NCBI GenBank assembly: GCA_041745535.1
Contig: JBGTIS010000070.1
Span: 1-36,344 of the forward strand
Source of the DNA: JBGTIS01 sp041745535
Lineage (GTDB): Bacteria > Bacteroidota > Bacteroidia > Cytophagales > Cyclobacteriaceae
Length of the DNA: 36,344 nucleotides
Reading direction: 5' to 3'
Shown: positions 8,474-16,967 of the stretch, in pieces
How the letters are laid out: the number at the start of each line of letters is the position of its first letter
Numbering within the stretch: position 1 is the stretch's first letter
Notes under the pieces: model-generated
Seen by the model: only the letters and a program-made list of their open reading frames with translations
Databases searched by the model: none
Told to the model about the DNA's origin: nothing
Made by a program: the position numbers and the translations under genes

Positions 8474-9971
8474 GTTTTAGATGTTTTTGTAAAAGGTTAA
8501 ACCAACGATTATAAGCTTCACTGTAAGCTGTTTGTAATTTAGGATCAGGATCGATCGTCTGAACTTTTTTGAGTCCGGAAAATGCTTCCTGAAAATCAGA
8601 AAATAGGCCGGCACCTACGCCAGCGCCCCGAGCTGCCCCTTGTGCGCCATCGGTATTATATAATTCTACCACCGAACCGGTAGTATTGGCAAAAGCCTCC
8701 CTGAATACCGGACTCAGGAACATATTGGCTGAACCTGCCCTTACTTTACTAATGTTCAGGCCCATATCCTGCATAATATCGAAACTGTATTTGAGCGCGA
8801 ATACAATGCCTTCCTGCACCGCCCGCAGCAAATGAGAAATAGTATGGGTATTGAAACTTAACCCGTGGAAATGGGCAAAAATATCCTGGTTATTCAGGGG
8901 TCGCTCGGCACCATTACCAAATGGTAAAACCGTGACGCCTGCCGCACCCACCGGCGCTTTGGCTGCCAGGTCGTTCATGGTATTGTAGGAAGTATTCGCC
9001 ATAAGCTGATTTTTGACCCAGCTATTCAGAATACCCGTTCCGTTGATACAGGCCAAAATGCCGTACCTTGGGTTATCTGCTGTATAATTCACATGGGCAA
9101 AGGTATTTACCCTGGATTGCTGGTCGTATTCCAGCTGATCGCTGACGCCGTAAATAACACCGGAAGTACCCGCTGTAGTAGCCACTTCGCCAGGCTTCAG
9201 TACATTCAGCGAAAGGGCATTGTTTGGCTGGTCGCCTGCCCGGTAGGCGATTTTTATTCCGGGCTTTAAGCCCAGGATTTCGGCGGCAGACCGGCTAACT
9301 TCACCCTGTATGCCAAAAGTAGGAACCTGATCGGCCAGCAGCGATTGATCGATGCCATAGTATTCCAAAATTTTACCTCCTACCGATTTTTCCTTAAAAT
9401 CCCAGAAAATCCCTTCAGAAAGTCCGGAAATGGTGGTATTAATCTCTCCACTGAGCTTCATGGCAATGTAATCGCCGGGCAGCATAATTTTATGGATTTT
9501 CCCATACAGCTCCGGTTCATTTTCTTTTACCCACTTGAGTTTGGAGGCCGTAAAGTTTCCGGGTGAATTCAGAAAATGAGAGAGACAGGTGGCTTCGCCC
9601 AATTCACGAAAAGCCCGATCACCATAAGAAACAGCCCGGCTGTCGCACCAAATGATGGAGGGGCGAAGCACTCGCTGGTTTTTATCTACCACCACCAGGC
9701 CATGCATTTGGTAAGAAATACCAATGGCTTTAATATGAGCTGTTGGTTCCGGATAGGTTTTCTTCAGCGCAGCGGTAGCTTTAATTACATGCTTCCACCA
9801 GGTTTCAGGGTCCTGCTCAGCCCACCCTTCCTGGGTAGAAATCATAGACAATTCTTTGTCGGGAGAAGTAAAGGAACCTACCAGGTCGCCGGTTTCAACA
9901 CTAATCAGGCTGGCTTTGATGGAAGAACTGCCAATATCGTAACCTAGTAAAAATCCTGGGGAGGTTGACAT
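8466..9971 (-). CDS. xylB: Xylulokinase (FGGY family)
   Basis: The protein has 501 aa and phosphorylates D-xylulose to xylulose 5-phosphate, feeding the pentose phosphate pathway. FGGY-family signs are the N-terminal ATP-binding GYDIGSSSIKASLIS (residues 9-23), MHGLVVVDKNQRVLRPSIIW with the following CDSRA (about 103-128), AGDQPNNALSLNVLKPGE, the phosphate-binding TTAGTSGVIYGV (about 265-276) and the C-terminal RAGSANMFLSPVFREAFAN. It is the first gene of the xylB-xylA-ROK operon and overlaps xylA by 8 bases. About 200 bases without a gene lie upstream. TAATTTTTGC on the minus strand (10025-10034) is near the -7 consensus but has one extra T, so the promoter is not certain. No XylR or AraC regulator lies next to it. 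Confidence 0.95.
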   Translation of the reverse strand: MSTSPGFLLGYDIGSSSIKASLISVETGDLVGSFTSPDKELSMISTQEGWAEQDPETWWKHVIKATAALKKTYPEPTAHIKAIGISYQMHGLVVVDKNQRVLRPSIIWCDSRAVSYGDRAFRELGEATCLSHFLNSPGNFTASKLKWVKENEPELYGKIHKIMLPGDYIAMKLSGEINTTISGLSEGIFWDFKEKSVGGKILEYYGIDQSLLADQVPTFGIQGEVSRSAAEILGLKPGIKIAYRAGDQPNNALSLNVLKPGEVATTAGTSGVIYGVSDQLEYDQQSRVNTFAHVNYTADNPRYGILACINGTGILNSWVKNQLMANTSYNTMNDLAAKAPVGAAGVTVLPFGNGAERPLNNQDIFAHFHGLSFNTHTISHLLRAVQEGIVFALKYSFDIMQDMGLNISKVRAGSANMFLSPVFREAFANTTGSVVELYNTDGAQGAARGAGVGAGLFSDFQEAFSGLKKVQTIDPDPKLQTAYSEAYNRWFNLLQKHLKHE

Positions 9972-10172
9972 ATCTTTTGTTTGGGTTTTTTCAATAGTTT
10001 AGTTTAATTCCCAGGCGCCAACGCGGCAAAAATTATGGGTTACAAGATTATCAAAAAAAACTGAAAAATCCGATGTAAATCAAAAGTTAAGTGAAGGGCC
10101 GAAGTTCCGGGTTGTTCGGTTATCTTATTTCTTATGATTAAGAAGGCTTAATTCGCGTTTCAGCCCATGAAT

Positions 10173-11807
10173 TTAATCTTGTGTAACTTTTTTTAGCAAG
10201 AATGAATTTGCGCCCTTTTTTGCCAAAACTGCCACACCCTCCCGCAATTGTTTTCCTGTATAGGCTGCTTCTTTATTCCTATTTATATCAATAAGCGCAT
10301 ATTGCTGGTTTTCATCTACCACAAACCATTCCGGGAACTGATTAATTCTGGGCCAATCGAAGGGTAAATGCATAATGGTTTTGTGTCGTGGAGAATCAAA
10401 TTTAAATACGCCTTCCCAGTCACTATTAACATTCATGCTTACGATCAGGTCCTGATCTTTTCTAACGGCACCCACCTGTATATCAGATCGCCAGGGGGTC
10501 GTTGTCATTCCCTGGGATTTCCAAAGACAATACATAATGGTGGTTCTGGCGAAATTTCCATCGCCATGCCAGCCTTCAATTACACCATCTTCCTGCTGCT
10601 TGGCCCACATCACTTTTATTTCGCTGTCCAGCCATTGGGCAGTGGACAGTACCGGTTCACGGGCATATAAGTTTAAAGCGCCCTCAATGGCATCGGCATA
10701 GCCATCGGATGAAGTGCCTTCCCACTCGAAGTTCCGGTAATTGTCGTTTAGGGTTTGTAAGGCTTTTAAGGTGGCATTTTGGTAAGCTTCTGTCGAATCG
10801 AGTAGATACACGGTGTAAAAGCCATTGAGGGTGTATCCAAAATTGTCAGCTACTCTTCCTTCCACAATTTCTCCATTCCGCGGATTTACCACATCATAAA
10901 ATAAACCATCTTCATTTCTGCCAATTTCCAGAATTCTGTCGAGCATAGCATGTACCGGCCCTTCATAGGTCTGTTTTTTTTCTGGTTGAACAAAATTCAC
11001 CGTAGCATATAGCTCGCAAAGTCCGGAAACAATTTCACAACCGTGATCCCGCAACCTGAGTGCCTCAAAATTCCGGGTAGGGTGGTGGTCGCCCAGCAAA
11101 TAATAATCGCCCAGCCGGATGGCCCAATCCAGGTATTTTTGTTCTCCCGTCATCCAGTATACGCGGGAAAGCGTCTGAAGCATTTCTCCGTTTACTTCCA
11201 CATTGTTGGAAACCAGGTTGCCAAATGGAGTTTCAAAAGACGCATGCCGCCACATATCATCCAGTATGCTGATCATTCTTTCAGACCAGGGGCTTGGTCC
11301 CAGCCATTCCGTTAAAGGAAGCAATCCATCTTTGATATATTCTGAGGAACCGAATATAATATCACTGGTATCGGGCTGCTCCGTTGCAAAGGTTTTTTTG
11401 GTGAAAGAATAGGTGTCGGGCATAGCGCCAATGCGGGAAGTAAGCCTGGTTTCTGTGCGCAACATGGCCATCATTCTTCCTTCTAACAGATTCTGATCTG
11501 TTAAAGCGGCTGTTAATACCATGAACGGATAGTTATCCGCCGCGGCATCTTTGGCGTTCCAGATATCTTTGTCCTGGTCTAAATTTCTGGGAATAAGTCC
11601 TGTTTCGAGGTTTGCCTGTTGAAGCCACCCATCAATAAATAACCGGCACCTTTCAAAACCTTCATTCACTAATTTGCCATTGGCGGCAGCCAGATTAAAT
11701 GTCAGGCTGTCGGCGGCAGCGGCGGAAAATTTAGCGGAACTTTCACAGGATAACATCGCTGCCATCCCAATCAGGATAAAAAGGTTAGGTATGATTATTT
11801 TCATCAT
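10173..11807 (-). CDS. Unrecognised lipoprotein, possibly an alpha/alpha-toroid glycosidase-like protein
   Basis: I do not recognise the family. The 544-aa product has a lipoprotein signal peptide with lipobox MLSC (Cys21). The body is rich in Trp, Tyr and acidic residues arranged as repeated helix-loop units (for example ETGLIPRNLDQDKDIWNAKD, EVNGEMLQTLSRVYWMTGEQ, LDWAIRLGDYYLLG, WEGTSSDGYADAIEGALNLY). This looks like the (alpha/alpha)6 toroid of six-hairpin glycosidases and GH88/105/127-type enzymes. A beta-rich C-terminal tail (about 450-544) follows. Its position upstream of the xylose operon on the same strand, with a 201-base gap, makes a role in plant polysaccharide breakdown plausible, but there is no direct motif evidence. 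The start is the first of two adjacent ATGs, chosen for the signal peptide. Confidence 0.7.
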   Translation of the reverse strand: MMKIIIPNLFILIGMAAMLSCESSAKFSAAAADSLTFNLAAANGKLVNEGFERCRLFIDGWLQQANLETGLIPRNLDQDKDIWNAKDAAADNYPFMVLTAALTDQNLLEGRMMAMLRTETRLTSRIGAMPDTYSFTKKTFATEQPDTSDIIFGSSEYIKDGLLPLTEWLGPSPWSERMISILDDMWRHASFETPFGNLVSNNVEVNGEMLQTLSRVYWMTGEQKYLDWAIRLGDYYLLGDHHPTRNFEALRLRDHGCEIVSGLCELYATVNFVQPEKKQTYEGPVHAMLDRILEIGRNEDGLFYDVVNPRNGEIVEGRVADNFGYTLNGFYTVYLLDSTEAYQNATLKALQTLNDNYRNFEWEGTSSDGYADAIEGALNLYAREPVLSTAQWLDSEIKVMWAKQQEDGVIEGWHGDGNFARTTIMYCLWKSQGMTTTPWRSDIQVGAVRKDQDLIVSMNVNSDWEGVFKFDSPRHKTIMHLPFDWPRINQFPEWFVVDENQQYALIDINRNKEAAYTGKQLREGVAVLAKKGANSFLLKKVTQD

Positions 11808-11890
11808 TGGGTAGGGTTATGGCTATAAGCATACAGTCGCAATGGCCCTGAAGAACTGGCAGGGCCGCTCTGTTATTTATAAAATAGCGG

Positions 11891-11920
11891 AAAACGCAGG
11901 CTGCTCTAAAAACAGCCTGC
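11891..11920 (-). terminator. Terminator hairpin after the ccm operon
   Basis: A perfect 8-bp stem (11896-11903 GCAGGCTG with 11913-11920 CAGCCTGC) has a 9-base loop. On the minus strand it is followed by GTTTTCC. It sits 41 bases past the ccmF stop. A second perfect 7-bp hairpin (11844-11850 with 11860-11866) follows without a T-run. The T-run here is short, so termination may be partial. Confidence 0.7.
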
Positions 11921-11961
11921 TTACAGTAGCTGAGCATACACAACAGCCGAAAAGCCAAAAA

Positions 11962-14544
11962 TCAAGCTTCCAGCATCTTTCTTTTAGATGGTTTTTCCTT
12001 TTTCTGGCCTTTTGGAATGCGATCAGCAGGATCTTTATCAGAATTTCTGAATTCGTTATACCGACGGGAAATAGCAAGTGTAAAGCCAATGATCAGCATA
12101 AAAGTTCCGATCCACAGAACATTGATATAGGGTTTTTCAATAGCTTTCAGCACGATATAATTTTTCTGGGAAGTATTCGCGCCAATGGTAAAGCTATCAG
12201 TTTCCGGATGGATATTCATTAAAGTGATTTTCATTCCGAATCCGGGTAACTCGGCCGCGATGCGACCTACCATGCGGTCGCGGATCATGTAAATAGGGTT
12301 CAGGGTATATTCCTGATCTTCACCATAAATTTTTATGTTGGCTTTTACGGCAATGTCTCCTTCCTGCAATTTAACCTCATCCGATTCGGTAATGCGTTCT
12401 ATACCTTCCAGTACCGCTACATAATCTTTTACGAAAAAGCGCTCGCCCACCTTTACATTAAATTCTTCGGTTTCACTCCATTCTCTTTCTACTTCCGGAT
12501 TGGTAATGGCACTCACATGGGTATACAAGTCTTTATTAAAATAATGCCGGATGTCGGGTGAGGCAATCAGGCCCATATTCGGATTAACCTGGGAGCGGGG
12601 GAAAAGTGTAAAAGTTTCGCCATCAGGTTTGGTAAAAGAAACTTCGTGGTAGGTATTTTCAGGATATACTTCAATGGTATCGCCTTTGCTGAAATAATTT
12701 TTTCCTTTCAGAGAAAATCCTTCTTTCGCTATTACCAAATGAGCTTTATCGGTAGGGGTCAGCATATTTTTATCTATATACACCGGCACACCTTTTACTT
12801 CCGCACGATCACCTTTGTAAACCAGCTCATAATCGCCCATTTTTCGGGGTTCTTTGTACCATAACAACAGGTTCTCCTGGTTCATATCATCGGTGGCATC
12901 TTTAAAAATGAGCAATCCGCTGTTATTCATAGAAACTACTTCAGAATAACCCGACGAAAACATAATACCGATTAACATCAGGGCAACCCCGATATGCGCT
13001 ACCGAGCCGCCCGCCAGTTTAATATTGCTTTTCAGGAATCTGATCAGGATGGTGGCATTCGATATAATAGAATACACAGCGGCAATTAGTAACACGATAT
13101 AGGCCAGTTCGGCTACTTTAGCCAATACGATTACGGCTGCGCTAATTATCATGGTAAGAATTAATGGAGTAACAAGAGCCTCCTTAAGCTTGTCCTTATC
13201 CATTTTCCTCCAGAAGAAAAACTGTCCGGTACCGGAAAGCAGGGCCAGAGCCACGCCAAACCATAACTGAAACTTGGTGTAAAAGCTTACCTGATCAGCC
13301 GGAGGAGCCATATTGGAAATACCACCGAAAGCTTCAATAATGGCATTGTATACCGGAATAGAAGTAGGCACCAACACCTGGAAAGCCATCAGGCATAAGG
13401 TGGTAGCTCCCAGAAATATCCAGAATTCCTGGGTATATACGGTAGCTTCTTTGTCAGAAGTAGGAATGTATTTCCAGTTGATCACCGATAAAGCAATGGA
13501 TATACCCGTAAAGAATAATAAATAGATTAATAACTGCCCGGATAACCCTAAGTCGGTAAAGGAGTGTACTGAAGTGTTTCCTAAAATTCCGCTTCGGGTA
13601 AGGAAAGTAGCATACAGAATTAATAGAAAAGAAGTGATAACCAGTACAATGGATGTTTTCAGCGCCGTATTATTTTTACGGAAAATAACCATGGTATGAA
13701 TGCTGGCCACAAAGAACAACCAGGGAATAAAAATAGCGTTTTCTACAGGGTCCCAGTTCCAGTAACCACCAAAATTTAGCGTTTCATAGGCCCAGTAAGC
13801 CCCCATCACATTGGCCACACCAATAATAGCCGCCGCGAACAAAGCCCAGGGTAACGCAGGTTTTACCCATTTGGAATAATTTTTCTGCCACAAGCCGGCC
13901 ATACAAAAGGCAAAAGGTACGGAGGCAAGCGCGAAGCCCAGGAACATGGTAGGCGGGTGTATTACCATCCAGTAGTTCTGTAACAATGGATTGAGGCCGG
14001 TGCCGTCTTCAGGAATAAAATCAGGATTCATGGCAAATACCGGGGCATTCATCACATCGCGCAGCAGCATGAAAGGGGAGCTTCCGATTTTCAGATCACC
14101 AATTACAATTCCTAAAATCATGGAAACCAGGAAAGCCTGAATAAGGGCGAATACTGACATTACCGAGGTTTCCCAATTTCGGCTGGTACCAATAATTAAA
14201 AATCCTAAAACGATGTGCCAGAAAATCCAGAGCATAAAACTTCCTTCCTGGCCTTCCCAGAAACTGGAAATCATATAATATACTGGCAGGGTAATGGAAG
14301 AATGGCTCCAGGCATAATGATATTCGAACAGGTGATTGTAAATAATGTAAAACAGGCTGCCCACGATGCCCAGCACGGCGCCGGCATGTACAAAAAAAGC
14401 CTGTCGGGCGTAGGCATGCCAGCTTTTTCTTTCTACTTCATTGCCAATGGTGGCCATGATATAGGCAAAGGCAGTTACCAAAGCGGTAATAAATGATAAG
14501 AGAATAAAAAAGTGGCCCAGATTACCGACGAACGTATTGATCAT
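11962..14544 (-). CDS. ccmF: Cytochrome c maturation protein CcmF (haem lyase, CcsA/CcmF superfamily)
   Basis: The protein has 860 aa and many hydrophobic membrane segments. Near residue 260 it has the tryptophan-rich haem-handling motif GGYWNWDPVENA. Other family features are YYMISSFWEGQEGSFMLW near 90-107, MVIHPPTMFLGFALAS with a conserved His near 195, and LTRSGILGNTSVHSFTD near 320. After the last core helices a large soluble beta-rich domain (about 540-810) precedes a final membrane helix and a basic tail. CcmF moves haem from CcmE onto apocytochrome c at the outer face of the inner membrane. The ATG at 14544 follows ccmE by 42 bases. It is the last gene of the operon before the hairpin at 11896-11920. 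Confidence 0.95.
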   Translation of the reverse strand: MINTFVGNLGHFFILLSFITALVTAFAYIMATIGNEVERKSWHAYARQAFFVHAGAVLGIVGSLFYIIYNHLFEYHYAWSHSSITLPVYYMISSFWEGQEGSFMLWIFWHIVLGFLIIGTSRNWETSVMSVFALIQAFLVSMILGIVIGDLKIGSSPFMLLRDVMNAPVFAMNPDFIPEDGTGLNPLLQNYWMVIHPPTMFLGFALASVPFAFCMAGLWQKNYSKWVKPALPWALFAAAIIGVANVMGAYWAYETLNFGGYWNWDPVENAIFIPWLFFVASIHTMVIFRKNNTALKTSIVLVITSFLLILYATFLTRSGILGNTSVHSFTDLGLSGQLLIYLLFFTGISIALSVINWKYIPTSDKEATVYTQEFWIFLGATTLCLMAFQVLVPTSIPVYNAIIEAFGGISNMAPPADQVSFYTKFQLWFGVALALLSGTGQFFFWRKMDKDKLKEALVTPLILTMIISAAVIVLAKVAELAYIVLLIAAVYSIISNATILIRFLKSNIKLAGGSVAHIGVALMLIGIMFSSGYSEVVSMNNSGLLIFKDATDDMNQENLLLWYKEPRKMGDYELVYKGDRAEVKGVPVYIDKNMLTPTDKAHLVIAKEGFSLKGKNYFSKGDTIEVYPENTYHEVSFTKPDGETFTLFPRSQVNPNMGLIASPDIRHYFNKDLYTHVSAITNPEVEREWSETEEFNVKVGERFFVKDYVAVLEGIERITESDEVKLQEGDIAVKANIKIYGEDQEYTLNPIYMIRDRMVGRIAAELPGFGMKITLMNIHPETDSFTIGANTSQKNYIVLKAIEKPYINVLWIGTFMLIIGFTLAISRRYNEFRNSDKDPADRIPKGQKKEKPSKRKMLEA

Positions 14545-14586
14545 TATGCTATTTTTTACCAGTTTGGTTCTTTTTTTCTAAATTAA

Positions 14587-14988
14587 CTAACTAATTTCCT
14601 TTTCCTGATATTTTGAAGGACATTTTAATAATATTTTGTCAGCCACAAACTGGTCGGCATGGTAGGAACCAATAATGACCACCTGCTCTGATTTGGTAAA
14701 ATCGGCGGGCATAGGACTGTTGTAATATACCTGTTGCTCCTTGTTATTTTCATCTACCATTATAAAAGAGAAAGAAACTTTATTGTCGCCGGGCATAATG
14801 CCGGTTACATGGCCGGTCGCGTCTTTTTTAAGCGTGCCTACCACATGAATTTTTTTATTCTGGCCGGCATCCGACAGGGTTTTGGCTTCCTTAAAGGAAA
14901 CATAGGTGCTGGCGTCGCCGGCGGTAGCTACGATGATCATCACCGCGATGGCGATAATAATAATTCCGAAAATATGTGATTTTTTCAT
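14587..14988 (-). CDS. ccmE: Cytochrome c maturation haem chaperone CcmE, Cys-type (CxxxY)
   Basis: The protein has 133 aa from ATG 14988; an in-frame TTG at 15009 would add seven residues, but the ATG fits the membrane anchor MKKSHIFGIIIIAIAVMII better. The periplasmic domain has the CcmE OB-fold pattern (KIHVVGTLKKDATG, YYNSPMPADF, QVVIIGSYHADQFVADKILL). The haem-binding motif is KCPSKY, so the covalent ligand position is Cys123 with Tyr127 (CxxxY) instead of the HxxxY of the enterobacterial protein. Cys-type CcmE is known from Desulfovibrio and archaea. The gene lies between ccmD and ccmF in the same operon. Confidence 0.93.
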   Translation of the reverse strand: MKKSHIFGIIIIAIAVMIIVATAGDASTYVSFKEAKTLSDAGQNKKIHVVGTLKKDATGHVTGIMPGDNKVSFSFIMVDENNKEQQVYYNSPMPADFTKSEQVVIIGSYHADQFVADKILLKCPSKYQEKEIS

Positions 14989-15086
14989 TTTACTAACTGT
15001 TTCGGGCAAAGTTATAACGATCTCCTTTATATCAAATATCGTTTCTTAAACAGAAAAGTTTTGATTTTAATTCCTGATAACTACAA

Positions 15087-15344
15087 TTACTTGATCCCCA
15101 ATTCTTTTTCTACTTTATTAATTTTCCGATCTATACTTACGGTATACATGATCAGACCTGATAATATAACAATTACTACGGCCACAACCACATAAATTTT
15201 GCCGTCGGCCCTAAGGGTATCGGCCATTTCTACCTGGTCGTTTGTATAATCCTGTTCCGTGATTTTTTGCTTTTCCTGAGCCATACTTTGTAAGGAAAAA
15301 AGCAGAAAAATGACGACTAATATTTTTCTGATTCTGGTTTTCAT
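15087..15344 (-). CDS. ccmD: CcmD family small membrane protein
   Basis: The 85-aa protein has an N-terminal signal peptide (ending ...LQSMAQ). An acidic/polar linker and one membrane helix (about 51-68, YVVVAVVIVILSGLIMY) follow, ending in a basic/coiled tail (SIDRKINKVEKELGIK). CcmD is a small single-helix protein that helps release haem-loaded CcmE from the CcmABC transporter. The position between ccmC and ccmE is the main evidence, since the sequence itself is only weakly diagnostic. It starts 11 bases after the ccmC stop. Confidence 0.82.
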   Translation of the reverse strand: MKTRIRKILVVIFLLFSLQSMAQEKQKITEQDYTNDQVEMADTLRADGKIYVVVAVVIVILSGLIMYTVSIDRKINKVEKELGIK

Positions 15345-15355
15345 GTATTGTAAAT

Positions 15356-16027
15356 TTACTGGTTACTGCTACTTTTCACAGCTTGTATTTTTTTAATCCT
15401 GACCCGAAGGCTGGTGATCCAAACGCCAAAAAGTGTCCAGCCAATTACGGCCGGATAAAATACCAGCCGGAGGGTATTGTCCAAATCATAAATATTAAAA
15501 CCCGGATTGCCACCTTTTCCCGGATGTAATGAATTATCGGCCATTCTGGGTAATACGTAAATAATGGGAATGAGTGCCGCGAAAGCAAAAATATTGTAGA
15601 TCGAGCTGATTTTTGCCCGTTGCTGCTCATCTTCCAGCGATGATCGCAACACCAGATAAGCCAGATAAATCAAAATACCGATAACGGCGCTGTTGAGCTG
15701 CGGATCGTTGATCCACCAGGCGCCCCAGGTAAACCGGGCCCAGGTCATGCCTGAAAGCAAGCCTAGAATACCAAATAAAGTGCCTGAAAAAGCAAATTCT
15801 GAGGCAATCATATCGTCCAGCTCTTTGCTGGTTCTCAGGTACTTTACCGAGAAAACCGCCGAAGCAGTAAACAGGATGGTCATGCCAAACCACATGGGCA
15901 CATGGAAATAAAGATTTCGGATGGTTTCGTTCAGAATGGGCAGGCGGGGAACACTAAATAACAGGCCGCCAATGGTGGTATACAACAGCAGGAATACAGT
16001 TAAAATTTTCCACCAGCGTTTCTTCAT
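15356..16027 (-). CDS. ccmC: Haem exporter subunit CcmC (CcsA family)
   Basis: The 223-aa protein has six hydrophobic segments. The haem-handling tryptophan-rich motif is FTWGAWWINDPQLNSA (about 103-118), a variant of the usual WGxWWxWDxRLT. The two conserved outer-face histidines are seen in LYFHVPMWFGM (about 39-49) and NSLHPGKGGNPGF (about 171-183). CcmC delivers haem to CcmE in the inner membrane. It follows ccmB by 33 bases and precedes ccmD by 11 bases. Confidence 0.94.
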   Translation of the reverse strand: MKKRWWKILTVFLLLYTTIGGLLFSVPRLPILNETIRNLYFHVPMWFGMTILFTASAVFSVKYLRTSKELDDMIASEFAFSGTLFGILGLLSGMTWARFTWGAWWINDPQLNSAVIGILIYLAYLVLRSSLEDEQQRAKISSIYNIFAFAALIPIIYVLPRMADNSLHPGKGGNPGFNIYDLDNTLRLVFYPAVIGWTLFGVWITSLRVRIKKIQAVKSSSNQ

Positions 16028-16060
16028 AGTTATTGAGGTAAATTAATGCGTAAATATAAG

Positions 16061-16729
16061 CTATGTTCTCCATAAATAGGGAAATAACATGTAGGAAAGT
16101 GTAATCACAATAGCATTAATGGCCACCAAAACCAGCAAACTGTTGGTACTTACGCTGCGGTCAAGGCCATCAATGGCATTTTTCGATACTTTAATCACGA
16201 TCAGTAGCATGGGCAGCACAATCGGAAAACTGAGAATAGCCATTAGTGCGGAATTGTTACCGGCTTTGGCCGCGATGCCCGCTACCATGGTTAAGGTTCC
16301 TGAAAAACCCAGCGAGCCCAGTACCAGTACTGCCGCGAACAGCAAATGGTCTTGCACCTCACTGTCCATTACCAGCGAATAAATGATATAACCCAGAAAT
16401 GCCAATACCAGCATCAGCAGGAAATTGTAAATAATTTTTGCCAGAATAATGGCTTCCGGACTGGCAATGGTATAATAATAAATTAACCGCCCCGATTGTT
16501 CCTGCATAAAACTTTTGCTGATGGCATTCACCGCTGAAAAAAGCATGATGATCCAGAACAAAGCATTCCAGGTAACAGGATCGATCTGGCCTGGATTCAG
16601 GTTAAAACTCAGGTAACAAATAAAAACCGAGCCCACCACATACAACAAAATTCCGTTCAGAGCATATCGTTGTCGCCATTCGAGTATAAATTCTTTTGTT
16701 AAAAGTGCTTTAATTTCGCTAATCAGCAT
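16061..16729 (-). CDS. ccmB: Haem exporter membrane subunit CcmB
   Basis: The 222-aa protein has six predicted membrane helices and the CcmB N-terminal pattern LTKEFILEWRQRYALNGILLY. Other family features are the NALFWIIMLFSAVNAISKSF region and LGSLGFSGTLTMVAGIAAKAG near the middle, followed by LSFPIVLPMLLIVIK. In system I cytochrome c maturation CcmB pairs with the ATPase CcmA. No ccmA gene lies before or after it in this window, so the ATPase must be encoded elsewhere or be absent. It is the first gene of the minus-strand ccm run; 238 bases without a gene separate it from the divergent rfbA. Confidence 0.92.
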   Translation of the reverse strand: MLISEIKALLTKEFILEWRQRYALNGILLYVVGSVFICYLSFNLNPGQIDPVTWNALFWIIMLFSAVNAISKSFMQEQSGRLIYYYTIASPEAIILAKIIYNFLLMLVLAFLGYIIYSLVMDSEVQDHLLFAAVLVLGSLGFSGTLTMVAGIAAKAGNNSALMAILSFPIVLPMLLIVIKVSKNAIDGLDRSVSTNSLLVLVAINAIVITLSYMLFPYLWRT

Positions 16730-16967
16730 GGATTTTTTTCTTTTTATACCCTAAATGCCCTAAAGTTCCTTAGATTTGTTTTTGTGAGTGCAATATTAAG
16801 CATCCATAATCCAAAAAATATTTTTTAACCCAAAAATTACTAGTACGGTGTAACCTATATTACTACAGCAGGGTTATGTTATTTTTAACACGAAGAAAAA
16901 CCATACACATAAAGCCGCGACTCGCCTTTCGCGATACGGTGGCTAATGAATTCAAAACTATAACCAC

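Noticed and set aside
11842..12222. 126-codon plus-strand ORF over the ccmF end
   Set aside because: It runs through the terminator hairpins and antisense to ccmF; the sequence has no recognisable features.
16771..16779. TAGATTTGT as a promoter for rfbA
   Set aside because: It matches the -7 consensus but lacks a -33 box and lies about 190 bases from the gene; not listed as a feature.
16918..16955. GC-rich inverted words before rfbA (CGCGA/TCGCG)
   Set aside because: The stem is only 5 bp and has no T-run or conserved position; likely chance.
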